Positions 50,993 to 62,258 of a stretch of DNA of 64,000 bases are shown piece by piece. Origin of the DNA: Buchnera aphidicola (Chaetogeoica yunlongensis) (GTDB lineage: Bacteria; Pseudomonadota; Gammaproteobacteria; Enterobacterales; Enterobacteriaceae); the NCBI GenBank assembly GCA_039829965.1, contig CP139909.1, forward strand, positions 248,001 through 312,000, written 5' to 3'. How positions within the stretch are numbered: the first letter of the stretch is position 1; each line of letters begins with the position of its first letter. Below the pieces are notes generated by a model. It did not search any database and had not been told where the DNA came from. It saw only the letters and a program-made list of their open reading frames with translations. Position numbers and translations under genes: made by a program.

Positions 50993-51020
50993 ATTATACC
51001 ATCTAAATAGATGGTGTAAT
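50993..51020 (+). terminator. Hairpin downstream of glyA
   Basis: The arms 50993-51004 and 51009-51020 form a 12-bp stem with one G-U pair around an AAAT loop, 10 bases after the glyA stop. It includes the GC-containing core ACCATCT/AGATGGT, which is unusual for these spacers. The following T-tract is weak, so it may be a terminator or a 3'-end stabiliser. Confidence 0.6.
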
Positions 51021-51403
51021 ATTTAATTACTAAATATTAAATATAAATAATATATAATGTAACATGTATTTTGACTTTTTTTTTAATGTTATGTAATAAT
51101 TTTTAATTAAGTTAACAATGTTCTATTTATAAATATATATTTTATAATTTATAATTATCTTAAATAACAACAAAATAAGAATTAAATATAAGTGCTAAAA
51201 ATTTTGGTTAGACTTTTTAATAATGAAATTTTATATCATTTTAAAATACTTTAATAATATTAAAATTATTAAAAATAATTCAATTGAATTATATATAGTA
51301 TGTTGTATATTGATTTTATGTTTTTTTTATATTCTTGTTGGAGTGTATTAAAAATACATTTAATAAAATTTTAAAAAAGTAATTATATTTATTTTTAATA
51401 AAA
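51021..51403. other. Gene-free region glyA-bioB
   Basis: This AT-rich spacer separates two convergent genes. From recollection, other Buchnera carry bioD at this place. I compared the gap with BioD motifs, including the GTDTEVGKT P-loop, and found nothing recognisable. Confidence 0.4.
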
Positions 51404-52423
51404 TTATATTGCATTATAAAATTGTGTATCATTAATTTTAAAAATATGATTTTTTGTCATAATATTATTGTTTTTTATATATTTACTTTTTTCAATATTT
51501 AAATTTAGTTTAGAAAATAATGCTAAATCTGTTTTTTCGTCAGGGTTAGAAGTAGTTAATAGTTTACAACCATAAAAAATAGAGTTAGCACCAGACATAA
51601 AACACATAGCTTGCATTTGTTCGTTCATATTTTCTCTTCCAGCTGATAATCGTATATAAGAATTTGGCATCATAATTCGTGTTACAGCAATAGTCTTAAT
51701 GAAATCAAATGCGTTTAATTCTTTACTATTTTCCAAAGGAGTTCCTTTAACTTTTACTAGCATATTAATAGGAATACTTTCTGGCGCTTTTTTTAAATTA
51801 GATAACTCAATTAATAATTCTATTCTATCTTTTAAATTTTCTCCTAAACCTAATATTCCTCCAGAACAAACTTTTATTCCGGATTCTCGGACTACTTTTA
51901 AAGTATTTAATCTATCTTCATATGTTCTAGTGGTAATAATTTTTTTATAAAAATTTTTTGAAGTATCTAAATTATGATTATAAAAATCTAGTCCTGCTTT
52001 TGCTAATTGATCAGCTTGATTACGATGTAGTGTTCCTAATGTCATACAAGTTTCTAGCCCTAATTTTTTTACTTCTTTAATAATATTTGTTAAAAATACA
52101 ATATCTTTATTTTTAGGATTTTTCCAAGCTGCACCCATACAAAATCGAGTAGATCCAGACTTTTTTGCTTTTTTAGCTGATGTAAGTATTTTTTCTAATG
52201 TTAAAATTTTTTCATTTGGAATATTAGTTTTGTATCTAGCACTTTGAGGACAATATTTACAATCTTCAGGACACGCTCCTGTTTTTATTGATAATAAAGT
52301 ACTAATTTGTATTTTATTTGCATTAAAATTTTTTCTATGAATTGTTTGTGCTAAAAACAATACATCAAAAAACGGTTTATTAAAAAGAGAACTTACTTTT
52401 TTAAAGTTCCATTGTTTTCTCAT
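51404..52423 (-). CDS. bioB: Biotin synthase
   Basis: BioB inserts sulfur into dethiobiotin. The radical-SAM cysteines are Cys51, Cys55 and Cys58 ([12 protein letters not shown]). Further conserved segments are [33 protein letters not shown] and the Arg-containing [11 protein letters not shown] for the [2Fe-2S] cluster. It has 339 residues against 346. It is intact although neither bioA nor bioD is found on either side, so the dethiobiotin must come from elsewhere in the genome or the host. FldA, encoded at 61.4 kb, is a known electron donor for BioB. Confidence 0.97.
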   Translation of the reverse strand: MRKQWNFKKVSSLFNKPFFDVLFLAQTIHRKNFNANKIQISTLLSIKTGACPEDCKYCPQSARYKTNIPNEKILTLEKILTSAKKAKKSGSTRFCMGAAWKNPKNKDIVFLTNIIKEVKKLGLETCMTLGTLHRNQADQLAKAGLDFYNHNLDTSKNFYKKIITTRTYEDRLNTLKVVRESGIKVCSGGILGLGENLKDRIELLIELSNLKKAPESIPINMLVKVKGTPLENSKELNAFDFIKTIAVTRIMMPNSYIRLSAGRENMNEQMQAMCFMSGANSIFYGCKLLTTSNPDEKTDLALFSKLNLNIEKSKYIKNNNIMTKNHIFKINDTQFYNAI

Positions 52424-52811
52424 GTGTTATTCCAAAATTAATAGTTTTATAAAAAAATCATAATTATTATTAAATAATATTAGTCATATAAATAATTTAT
52501 CATAGTAAGAATAAATTTATGACATCATGGTTTAAAAAAAAATTGTCTGTCATAATATGTTTATTCATATCTTGATAATCTCTAAAAATTAATTTTTTAA
52601 AAATCCCAACATATAAAAATTTTAAATATTTAATGTTTTTATTTTCCATAAAAACTATAAAAGATAAATATTATAAAATTAATATTTTAAAATATAAAAA
52701 AAAATATATTTTTTATTTGAATGAATTTTTTTGGAATTAATTTTTTTATTTTAAATATATTCACTTGTTTTACAAATGATATTATTAGTGAAAAATATAA
52801 ATTCTTATTTT
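52424..52811. other. Gene-free region bioB-pgl
   Basis: This 388-base AT-rich gap lies upstream of bioB (minus strand) and downstream of pgl. From recollection, bioA occupies this position in other Buchnera. No BioA motif survives that I can see. It should contain the bioB promoter. Confidence 0.4.
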
Positions 52812-53813
52812 TTATAATATAATACTAGATATCCATACTGGTCTTAATCCGATAGTAGATTGTGTATTTTTTAATTCTAAACATCCTGTTGCTTGTGAAA
52901 TTTTATATATACTAAAATTATGAGATTTTTCCCCAATAATAAATAAATTTTCTCCTGTACTATTAATATGGAATGTTCTAGGTTGTTTTAATTCTGTTTT
53001 CACTGTATTTATTTTTTTTACTTTTTTAATATCTTTATTAATTTTAATAATTGAAATTGTATTTTCCGTTCTATCGGATGCATACAAATATTTTTTACAA
53101 GAAGAAAGACTTAAATCAGATGACCATGCTTTTTTAGTATTTTTATCAGAAAGAATATTAATATTTTTCATTAACTCTATTGTTTTTTTTTGTTGATTAA
53201 AAAACCATATATCTATTGATCCATTTAATTCATTAATACTAAATAACCAATTTTTGTGTTTATAAAATTCTAAATTTCGTGGACCAAAATTAGCATGTGT
53301 TATTACAAAATTATATTTGTTAGTTAATAAAATTCCTTTTTTTATAAAGTCAAATATGTAGATTCTATTTTTGTGAAGAGAGGAAACAAATAAAGTATTA
53401 TTTTGATCATTAATTTTAGATGCATGACATCCATGTATATTGTTAATAACTTGTATAAAAGGTTGAGGATTTCCACTAAAATCAATAGGAGTAACGCTAA
53501 TACAATTAAAGTGATAAGAACTAGAAAATAAGAATTTTTCTGTAATGTCTATTTCAAAGTGATTAGGACTTCCTGGAAGGATAGCTGAAGATTGTTCTTT
53601 TAAAGTTCCATTAGATTGTATTGTATAAGAATAAATTCCAAAATTAGGTCTTAATCCTACATATAATAGTTTTTTGCTTTTTAAAATTAGTATAGGTTGA
53701 GGTTCTCCTGGTAATGATATTTTTTGAAGTAGTGTTAATGAAAAATCATCATGTAATTTCCATACTTCAATTTCTTTTGTAGTAGCTAAAGATATATAGA
53801 TTATTTGTTTCAT
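52812..53813 (-). CDS. pgl: 6-phosphogluconolactonase
   Basis: Pgl hydrolyses 6-phosphogluconolactone in the oxidative pentose phosphate pathway. It is of the YbhE seven-bladed beta-propeller type, with repeated blades such as KLLYVGLRPNF, LPGSPNHFEID, HGCHASKI, HANFGPRNLEFYKH, YASDRTENTISI and LKQPRTFHI. The 333 residues compare with 331 in E. coli. In E. coli, ybhE lies near the bio operon, so its place beside bioB reflects ancestral order. Confidence 0.94.
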   Translation of the reverse strand: MKQIIYISLATTKEIEVWKLHDDFSLTLLQKISLPGEPQPILILKSKKLLYVGLRPNFGIYSYTIQSNGTLKEQSSAILPGSPNHFEIDITEKFLFSSSYHFNCISVTPIDFSGNPQPFIQVINNIHGCHASKINDQNNTLFVSSLHKNRIYIFDFIKKGILLTNKYNFVITHANFGPRNLEFYKHKNWLFSINELNGSIDIWFFNQQKKTIELMKNINILSDKNTKKAWSSDLSLSSCKKYLYASDRTENTISIIKINKDIKKVKKINTVKTELKQPRTFHINSTGENLFIIGEKSHNFSIYKISQATGCLELKNTQSTIGLRPVWISSIIL

Positions 53814-54267
53814 AAGATTTTCGCGATTTAAACTGTAAAAATTGATTTAGATTTATATAGTAATATAAACAAAGATAATATATTTTATTTATATGTTAAA
53901 TATGTAACATTCAAAAATAGTTTTTATGCATAATAATACTTTAAATTATATATAAATTATACTATTCAATAATGTATTAATTAATAATTTATTTTAGTAT
54001 TAATCGAATAAATAAACATATAATTATTATATTAATAATTTAAATATAATTTAAAACATATTAGTTTTATGTATTTTTTTATATAGAAATATATTTATTA
54101 AAAATTGTAAACGTTTATATTAATAATAATTTTTTTATAAAAATGTTACATTTTAAAAAATTTGGATTTTTTTAAACATATTTAAAAATTCAAACTTTTA
54201 AAGTTTTAAAATTCATAATTTAATTAAATTACATGTATTTTTTTATTATGATATTTTTATAAGTAAT
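53814..54267. other. Gene-free region pgl-mfd
   Basis: These 454 AT-rich bases lie between the pgl start and the mfd stop, both on the minus strand. I see no frame, RNA or remnant. It should contain the pgl promoter. Confidence 0.4.
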
Positions 54268-56364
54268 CTAACTATTAATATTTATTAACATGTTTAAAAT
54301 CCAATTTATTCTTTTCGTTTCATCCTGAAAATTTTTACAAAATTTTAATCGTGTAGAAGAATCAAACTTCCAACAATTTACTTCTTTTTGAAATTCACTG
54401 AGTAAAATTTTTATATTTACTTTATTTTTTTTTGAAAACTCTATATATCCTTCTTTATTATTAGATTTTATTTTTTTTATGCCTATTTTTTTGGAAATTA
54501 ATCTCATTTTAGATATTTTAATTAAAAACATTCCTTCTTTTGGTAAATTTCCAAATTTATTTTGTAATTCTGTTTGTATTTCATCTAACTCTAATAAGCT
54601 ATTTGCCATAGAAATTTTATTATAAAATAATAATCTGTTATTTACTTGCTGAATATAATATTCAGGTAATAAATTAGATACATTTAATTCAATATTAGGA
54701 TATTGATTATTTAACATATCATTGAATGTGAATTGAGTTCCTTGTTTTAGATTTTTTATAGCATTTTTTAAGAATTTCATATACAATGAAAATCCTATTT
54801 TTGTTATATGTCCACTTTGATTATTTCCCAATATTTCTCCAACTCCTCTAATTTCTAAATCATGATTTGATAATTCAAATCCTGAACTAAAATTTTTTAT
54901 AGAAGAAATAGCATCAATTCTTTTTTTTGCATCGCGAGTCATGTTTTTGAAAGAAGAAATTAATAACCATGCATACGCTTGATTTTGAGAACGACCTACT
55001 CGTCCTCTTAACTGATGTAATTGCGTAAGTCCTAAATGGTCAGCATTTTCGATAATTATTGTATTAGCATTAGGAATGTCAATACCTGTTTCAATAATAG
55101 TAGTACACACTAATACATCAAAACGTTTATAATAAAAATCATTTATAATTAATTCTAAGTTTTTACTATTTAATTGACCATGACCTAATTTAATTTTTGC
55201 TTCTGGAATAAGATATTTCAATTTTATTCTTTTGCTATTGATTTTATTTACGTCATTATAAATATAATATACTTGTCCTCCTCTAAGTATTTCTTTAAGA
55301 ATTGCTTTTCTCACTAAATCGTAATTAAATTCTCTAACAAAGGTTTTTACTATTTTTCTATTTTCTGGAGGAGTAGAAATTATTGATAAATCTCTCATTC
55401 CTGTAAATGCCATATTTAATGTTCTTGGTATCGGTGTAGCGGTTAATGTTAAAACATCAATATTATTAAATATTGATTTAATTTTTTCTTTATGATGTAC
55501 TCCAAACTTATGTTCTTCATCAATTATTAATAATCCTAAATTTTTCCATTTTAGATTTTTAAGTAAAATTTTATGTGTACCAATGAGTATGTTAGTTTTT
55601 CCAGAATTGACATTTTTAATTATTTTGTTACATTCTGTTTCTGATTGAAAACGAGAAAAAATCATAACTTTTGTTGGCCAAGATTTAAAACGAATTTTAA
55701 AATTGTAAAAATGTTGTTGTGCTAATAAAGTAGTAGGAACTAAAATGACTACCTGTTTTTGATTAATTGTGGCTAAAAAAGAAGCTCTCATAGCAATTTC
55801 TGTTTTTCCAAAACCGACATCTCCACAAATTAATCTATCCATAGGAACAGGACTATACATATCTTTTAAAACAGAATTAATGACATTGTTTTGGTCAAAT
55901 GTAAGTTTAAATGGAAAATGACTACAAAATATTTTATATTGATCATTATATTTCTTAAAAGAAAATCCTTTTTGTGATATTCTATGTGAATAAATATTTA
56001 AAAGTATTGCCGCAGAATCATATGCTTTTTTATTAGCTTTAATTTTTTCTTTATTCCATATATCATTTCCAAGTTTATGTAATGGCGCGTTATCTTCAGA
56101 TGTACCTATATATTTACTAACTAAATATAAATATGAAATTGGAACATAAAGTTTAGAATTTTCTGCATAATTTATCATTATACATTCAGTTTTTATATTT
56201 CGAATAGTTATAGTAATTAACCCTTGATACCTTCCCACACCATGTTCAAAATGAACAATTGGTTGATTAATTTTTAATTGAGATAAATCAAATGTATTTT
56301 TTTCAGTTATAGTATTATTAATAGATTGTATTAGATTTTTTTTTAATAATTTTTTTATTAGCAT
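54268..56364 (-). CDS. mfd: Transcription-repair coupling factor, N-terminally truncated
   Basis: Mfd pushes stalled RNA polymerase off DNA and recruits UvrA. This version has 698 residues against 1148. It begins just before the RNA-polymerase interaction domain (QPIVHFEHGVGRYQGL, near E. coli residue 480) and keeps the whole translocase: Walker A CGDVGFGKTE, DEEH box, LTATPIPRTLNMAF, TRG motif and QLHQLRGRVGRSQNQAYAW, plus the C-terminal D7 domain. The UvrB-like domains 1a, 2 and 1b and domain 3 are absent, and the next 308 bases upstream do not encode them. It should displace polymerase but not bind UvrA. Confidence 0.95.
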   Translation of the reverse strand: MLIKKLLKKNLIQSINNTITEKNTFDLSQLKINQPIVHFEHGVGRYQGLITITIRNIKTECIMINYAENSKLYVPISYLYLVSKYIGTSEDNAPLHKLGNDIWNKEKIKANKKAYDSAAILLNIYSHRISQKGFSFKKYNDQYKIFCSHFPFKLTFDQNNVINSVLKDMYSPVPMDRLICGDVGFGKTEIAMRASFLATINQKQVVILVPTTLLAQQHFYNFKIRFKSWPTKVMIFSRFQSETECNKIIKNVNSGKTNILIGTHKILLKNLKWKNLGLLIIDEEHKFGVHHKEKIKSIFNNIDVLTLTATPIPRTLNMAFTGMRDLSIISTPPENRKIVKTFVREFNYDLVRKAILKEILRGGQVYYIYNDVNKINSKRIKLKYLIPEAKIKLGHGQLNSKNLELIINDFYYKRFDVLVCTTIIETGIDIPNANTIIIENADHLGLTQLHQLRGRVGRSQNQAYAWLLISSFKNMTRDAKKRIDAISSIKNFSSGFELSNHDLEIRGVGEILGNNQSGHITKIGFSLYMKFLKNAIKNLKQGTQFTFNDMLNNQYPNIELNVSNLLPEYYIQQVNNRLLFYNKISMANSLLELDEIQTELQNKFGNLPKEGMFLIKISKMRLISKKIGIKKIKSNNKEGYIEFSKKNKVNIKILLSEFQKEVNCWKFDSSTRLKFCKNFQDETKRINWILNMLININS

Positions 56365-56672
56365 AAAGAATAATAATTCGTTAATATTTCATTCATTGTT
56401 TTACTAAAAAAATAATATCATATTTTTTTCAAATTTATTATTATTAAATAAATTTCAAAAAAATAAAATAATTTCATGTACACAAAGATTTTAGTTGATT
56501 AATAATTTGATGGATTTATTAATAATATTTTTTTAACAAAAAGTTAATAATTAAGATTGTATAATATTTAAATTGTAATTATATTTTTATAGTTTTACAA
56601 ATAAAAATTTTTCTAAAACAATAGATATAAAATTTACATTTATGATTTAAAATTTGTTAAATTTATTATAAG
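56365..56672. other. Divergent region mfd/lolC
   Basis: These 308 bases separate two divergent starts. A TATAAT at 56560-56565 is a possible -10 for lolC, but no good -35 lies 16-18 bases before it. No trace of the missing 5' part of mfd is recognisable. Confidence 0.4.
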
Positions 56673-57896
56673 ATGAAATATTTTATGAATTTTTATATTC
56701 CAATGTTTATTGGATTTCGTTTTTTTTTAGGAAAATTTAATTTTTTCTTTAACAAATTGGTAACTGTATTATCTATTATTAGTATTACTATTGGTGTTTC
56801 TTCAATTATAATAATAATTTCTATTATGAATGGATGTGAAGATACATTTAAAAACAAAGTTTTAAAATTTATTCCTCATATTATTGTTACTAATAATCAA
56901 GATAATATTAATTCATCTAATCATATTAAAAACATAATAACAAATAAATATATAAAAGACGTTTCTGAAATAGTCACTAGTGATGTTTTGTTACAAAGTA
57001 AATATGCTTTTTCTACAGGTATAGCTTTAGGTGTTAAATTAAATACACAATATAAATATTTATTAAAACATTTTTTAATTAATCAAAATCTATTAAATAA
57101 ACTTATTCAAAGTCCTTATACTTCTATTATTGGAAAAAATTTAGCTGAACAATTAAATTTAAATTTAGGTGACACTTTTTATATAGCATCTTCTAAATTT
57201 CATCAAATATCTATGTTCGGGAATATTCCAAGTAAAAAAATGTTTAAATTAATAGGAACTTTTTCAGTAAGTAATGAAATTGATAGTTATCAAGTATTAG
57301 TTAACCAAGATGATTTATCAAAATTTTTACATCATCCTAAAAATTATATTACAGGATGGAGATTATGGTTATTTAATCCGTTAAGTATTAAAAAATTTTT
57401 AAATGATATCCCTCACTTTTATAATATAAAATTTAGAGATTGGAGAGAAACTAAAGGAGAATTATTTCAAGCAATCGAAATAGAACAATATATGATGGTT
57501 TTTTTATTTAGTTTAATAATTATTAAAGCTATTTTTAGTCTTACTACTTCTATTAGTATGATGATTATGGAAAAAGAAAGAGATATCGCTATTTTTCAAA
57601 CATTAGGTTTATCTAAATTTAAAATTATAATGATCTTTATTATTCAAGGTTTAATTAATGGAATTATAGGAACATTGTTAGGAACAATATTAAGTTTTTT
57701 ATGTTTAAATAAAGAACATGGTTTATTGAGTATCATTTCAATATTTTTTGGTAATGTTTCATTACCTATTTTGATAATTCCATTTCAAATTGTTTTAATT
57801 AATTTAATTACTTTAATATTAATCATAGCTTTTATACTTTATCCTGCATTTAAAATTATTAGTGTTAATCCGGTTAAAAGATTATTTTATGAATAA
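56673..57896 (+). CDS. lolC: Lipoprotein-releasing permease LolC
   Basis: LolC is a membrane subunit of LolCDE, which extracts outer-membrane lipoproteins from the inner membrane and passes them to LolA. The first helix (LVTVLSIISITIGVSSIIII) is followed by SIMNGCEDTFK, a large periplasmic domain, and three C-terminal helices with MEKERDIAIFQTLG, the coupling region for LolD. The 407 residues compare with 399. The start could be ATG 56673 or 56685. It overlaps lolD by 8 bases. Confidence 0.94.
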   Translation: MKYFMNFYIPMFIGFRFFLGKFNFFFNKLVTVLSIISITIGVSSIIIIISIMNGCEDTFKNKVLKFIPHIIVTNNQDNINSSNHIKNIITNKYIKDVSEIVTSDVLLQSKYAFSTGIALGVKLNTQYKYLLKHFLINQNLLNKLIQSPYTSIIGKNLAEQLNLNLGDTFYIASSKFHQISMFGNIPSKKMFKLIGTFSVSNEIDSYQVLVNQDDLSKFLHHPKNYITGWRLWLFNPLSIKKFLNDIPHFYNIKFRDWRETKGELFQAIEIEQYMMVFLFSLIIIKAIFSLTTSISMMIMEKERDIAIFQTLGLSKFKIIMIFIIQGLINGIIGTLLGTILSFLCLNKEHGLLSIISIFFGNVSLPILIIPFQIVLINLITLILIIAFILYPAFKIISVNPVKRLFYE

Positions 57897-58575
57897 ACTA
57901 GCGTTAATAAAATGTAATTCTATATTTAAATTATATACTTACAATGATAAAATACTAAGACCTATTCTAAACAACATTTCTTTTTCTTTAAATTCAGGCG
58001 AAATAATGATTATTACAGGTTCTTCTGGATCTGGAAAAAGCACTTTATTACATATTATAAGTGGTTTAGATACTCCAAGTTCTGGAAGTGTATTTTTTTT
58101 AGGAAGAGATATACATTCTATGTCTAATTCTGAACAATCTATATTTAGAAATTCTAACTTAGGTTTTATATATCAATTTCATCATTTATTATTAGATTTT
58201 ACAGCTATTGAAAATGTAGCTTTACCTTTATTAATTAAAAAAATAGGTAAAAAAACAGCATTTAAGGATGCATACTTAATGTTAAAAAATTTAGGGATAG
58301 AAAAAAAATCTCAAAAATATCCTTCAGAATTGTCTGGAGGTGAAAGACAAAGAATTGCAATTGCTCGTGCATTAATTACTCGTCCTGATTTAATTATTGC
58401 TGATGAACCTACTGGATATTTAGATTCTGTTAATTCTAAAAAAGTTTTTAATTTGCTAATTAATTTTAATAAAAAATATTCTACGACTTATATTATTGTG
58501 ACACATGATACTCTTTTTTTAAAAAAAAATTTTATTAAAATGAACATGTGTTCTGGATATTTAAATATTATTTAA
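57889..58575 (+). CDS. lolD: Lipoprotein-releasing ATPase LolD
   Basis: LolD is the ABC ATPase of LolCDE. I start at ATG 57889 (MNKLALIKCNSIF), matching E. coli MNKILLQC; it overlaps the lolC stop by 8 bases, while the longer frame from 57862 would overlap far more. Walker A is GSSGSGKST, the LolD-type Q-loop region is GFIYQFHHLLLDFTA, the signature is LSGGERQR, Walker B is LIIADEPTG and the switch His is in VTHD. It has 228 residues against 233. Confidence 0.97.
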   Translation: MNKLALIKCNSIFKLYTYNDKILRPILNNISFSLNSGEIMIITGSSGSGKSTLLHIISGLDTPSSGSVFFLGRDIHSMSNSEQSIFRNSNLGFIYQFHHLLLDFTAIENVALPLLIKKIGKKTAFKDAYLMLKNLGIEKKSQKYPSELSGGERQRIAIARALITRPDLIIADEPTGYLDSVNSKKVFNLLINFNKKYSTTYIIVTHDTLFLKKNFIKMNMCSGYLNII

Positions 58576-58599
58576 ATTAGAAATAGGACTAATTTCAAA

Positions 58600-59841
58600 G
58601 TGGTATATTTATATTATTTATTATTAGTTAAATTTAGTGCGCAATTTAAAAAAAATAGTATTTCTCCATTTATTGAAAAACTTTCAAAATTCGGAATATT
58701 TTTAGGAGTATTTATTTTAATTATTAGTTTTAGTTTATTAAATGGTTTTATACATGAATTAAATAATCGTGTTATATCAATAATTCCTCATGGAGAAATT
58801 GTTTCTCTTGATAAAAGATTTTATAATTGGAAAAACATTTATAAAAAATTGAAATCCTGTTCTGATATTATTTCTATCGAACCTTATATTACTACAATAT
58901 CATTAATTCAAAACACCCAAGGAATTAAAAGTGTCCAAATAAGAGGTATAGATTTTTCAAATCCAACTAGAATAAAAAAATTATCTCAATTTATTGATAT
59001 TAACACACTAAAAAAGATAAAAAATAATAAGAATCAAATTATTATTGGAAAAAATATAGCAGAATATTTATCATTGAAAAAAAATGATTGGATTAATATA
59101 ATTATTCCAAAATATTCAAAACATTATACTATATTTCATGCAGAATATATTTCTATGCAAGTTATAGATTTTTTTAAAATGAACGGGATTGCTGATTCTA
59201 CACTAGCTTTAGTTCCGATTTTAGATTTAAAGAAATATGTTAAAAATAAATCAAATAGCACTGGATTAGAAATATTTATAAAAAATCCTTTTAATTCTGA
59301 TCAAGTATTTAAACAAATAAAAATTCAATTACCAAACAATATTGTTATAAAAAATTGGAGTGATAATTACGGATATATTTATCGAGATTTACAACTTGTC
59401 AGAATGGTTATATTTTTAACTATGATATTTATTATTATAATTTCGTGTTTAAACATATCTTCAATAACCTTATTTAATATATCAAAAAAAATTAATAGCA
59501 TTGCTATACTTAAAACCTTAGGTATAAGTAATTTAATAATTAATATCACTTTTATAATGTATAGTTTATATTCAGTATTAAAAACTGGATTACAATCATT
59601 ATTATTTAGTATAGTTTTAATATATAATTATAAATTTTTATTTATAAATATAGAAAAACTATTAGGAAAAAAATTGTTATCTAACAATATATATTTTATT
59701 GATTTTATTCCTATGTCTATATCTTACATCAATATTTTAGTTATTTTTAGTATATTAGTTGTCATTGGAATACTTTCTAGTTGTTATCCTGCATATTATG
59801 CTAGTAAAATTATTCCGGCAGAAGTTTTAAAAACACGTTAA
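58600..59841 (+). CDS. lolE: Lipoprotein-releasing permease LolE (GTG start)
   Basis: LolE is the second membrane subunit of LolCDE. The most likely start is GTG 58600, 24 bases after lolD, since the predicted N-terminus aligns with the family and no ATG precedes the first helix. The match to E. coli LolE is clear in SLLNGFIHELNNRVISIIPHG. Three C-terminal helices end with SSCYPAYYASKIIPAEVLKTR. It has 413 residues. Retention of separate LolC and LolE keeps the full enterobacterial complex. Confidence 0.93.
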   Translation: MVYLYYLLLVKFSAQFKKNSISPFIEKLSKFGIFLGVFILIISFSLLNGFIHELNNRVISIIPHGEIVSLDKRFYNWKNIYKKLKSCSDIISIEPYITTISLIQNTQGIKSVQIRGIDFSNPTRIKKLSQFIDINTLKKIKNNKNQIIIGKNIAEYLSLKKNDWINIIIPKYSKHYTIFHAEYISMQVIDFFKMNGIADSTLALVPILDLKKYVKNKSNSTGLEIFIKNPFNSDQVFKQIKIQLPNNIVIKNWSDNYGYIYRDLQLVRMVIFLTMIFIIIISCLNISSITLFNISKKINSIAILKTLGISNLIINITFIMYSLYSVLKTGLQSLLFSIVLIYNYKFLFINIEKLLGKKLLSNNIYFIDFIPMSISYINILVIFSILVVIGILSSCYPAYYASKIIPAEVLKTR

Positions 59842-59925
59842 AATTTTATAATTAAAATTTATATTATTGTTTTAGAAAAACACTTAAATTAATATATAAT
59901 AGATTCAAAGATATTAGGATAAAAT

Positions 59926-60060
59926 ATGAATATTGTTAATCCAAGATTACGAATTGTACGCTATAAAAAGAATAGGAAAAAAATGCATCAAAGATTTAGA
60001 AAAAATATTTTTGAACGAGAAATTCCTCAGACATCCTTAAAAAATCCAGTTTTTTTTTAA
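59926..60060 (+). CDS. Small basic protein of unknown function
   Basis: This 44-codon frame starts with ATG 59926 and has AGGA at 59916-59919, a good ribosome binding site. The product is very basic (VRYKKNRKKMHQRFRKN) and not hydrophobic, unlike random frames in this AT-rich DNA, which give mostly Ile, Asn, Phe and Lys. It contains several Arg codons. It does not match ribosomal protein bL34, bL36 or bS21 as I recall them. It lies between lolE and gapA. Function unknown; it could bind nucleic acid, or be a chance frame. Confidence 0.45.
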   Translation: MNIVNPRLRIVRYKKNRKKMHQRFRKNIFEREIPQTSLKNPVFF

Positions 60061-60285
60061 AAAATTAAATTATATATTTTGATATGTTCTGAGTATATTA
60101 TAAATTTATATTATACTGTTAATGAATAGTTTTTATCTTTGAATTTAAATTTAAATTTAAAATATAAATATTATATTTTTTAAAAAAATATTTTTCTATA
60201 TTTAAAAAATAATGTGTATAACAAAATAAAATTATTTCTAAAAATTTTTATATAAAATAAAAATAATATTTTCAATTTTTAATAA

Positions 60286-61305
<1,020 letters not shown>

Positions 61306-61327
61306 TTGATTTATGTTGGTTTATTTT

Positions 61328-61380
61328 ATAAATTTCATATTGACATTAAATTTTTTAACGTCATATGAAATTTATTTTTC
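61328..61380 (+). terminator. Strong hairpin between convergent gapA and fldA
   Basis: The arm 61328-61344 pairs with 61360-61375 (16 pairs with a single bulged base) around a 15-base loop, and TTTTT follows directly. It lies 23 bases after the gapA stop. This is the strongest terminator-like structure I saw and is well placed to stop gapA transcription; on the other strand it could serve fldA, 41 bases away. Confidence 0.75.
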
Positions 61381-61420
61381 AAAAAATTTTAAAATATTTT
61401 ATATTTTAATAATTAATTTA

Positions 61421-61945
61421 TTAAATAAAAACTTTTAGTTCTTTTTTTAATTGTGTACTCCACTGTTTTATTCTTTTTTTACTTTTTTCTGGTTGTCTGT
61501 CTTCGTCAATAGTTAAACCAATAAATTTATTTTTATTAGACATTAAAGCTTTAGAGCATTCAAATGAATATCCTTCTATAGGCCAAGTCCCAATTAACTG
61601 AAATTTATTTTCTTGTTTTATACTATTATATAATATTCCAATTGCATCACAAAAATATTCAGCATAATCTTCTTGATCTCCACACCCAAAAAACGCTAAT
61701 ATTTTTTTATTGAAATTGATTTTTTTAAACGTAGAAAAAAAATCATCCCAATCACATTGAAGTTCACCGTAATACCAAGTAGATACACCAAATATTAAAA
61801 TATCAAATGACTCGATATCTTTTTTTTTAATATGTTCAATATCATAAATAAAAGAATTTTCTGTTCCTATATTTTGTTGAATATTTTTAGCTACATTTTC
61901 TGTATTGCCAGTATCACTTCCAAAAAAAATTCCAATTTTTTTCAT
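61421..61945 (-). CDS. fldA: Flavodoxin 1
   Basis: Flavodoxin is an FMN electron carrier that donates electrons to BioB, IspG/IspH and other iron-sulfur enzymes. The phosphate-binding loop is [13 protein letters not shown]. The FMN-flanking segments are [16 protein letters not shown] and [15 protein letters not shown]. It has 174 residues against 176. AGGAATAATC precedes the ATG. Its retention agrees with the intact bioB and lipA here. Confidence 0.96.
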   Translation of the reverse strand: MKKIGIFFGSDTGNTENVAKNIQQNIGTENSFIYDIEHIKKKDIESFDILIFGVSTWYYGELQCDWDDFFSTFKKINFNKKILAFFGCGDQEDYAEYFCDAIGILYNSIKQENKFQLIGTWPIEGYSFECSKALMSNKNKFIGLTIDEDRQPEKSKKRIKQWSTQLKKELKVFI

Positions 61946-62258
61946 GATTATTCCTAAATATTTTATAAAATTATAATTTTTTTAATATACTCCTATTTAA
62001 AAATATTTTTTAATATTTAATCTTTATTAATAATAATATATAATAAAAAACCATTTTTAATATAAGAATATTATTTAATTAACAATTGTTGATTTATTAG
62101 TATAAATAATATTTTATTAGATATATTAGTGTTTTTTAAAAAATACATAATAATTTATTATCGTATTTTTATACTATAATATTCAAAATTTTAGTTTTAT
62201 AAAAATTTTAAATATTTTAATGCATATAATTTTTATATTAACATAAGGGATATAAAAT
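61946..62258. other. Divergent region fldA/phrB
   Basis: These 313 AT-rich bases lie between divergent starts. AAGGG about eight bases before the phrB ATG is its ribosome binding site. I see no consensus promoter and no gene remnant. Confidence 0.4.

Noticed and set aside
57862..57888. Upstream start for lolD
   Set aside because: It would extend the overlap with lolC and adds residues absent from the family; ATG 57889 gives the canonical N-terminus.
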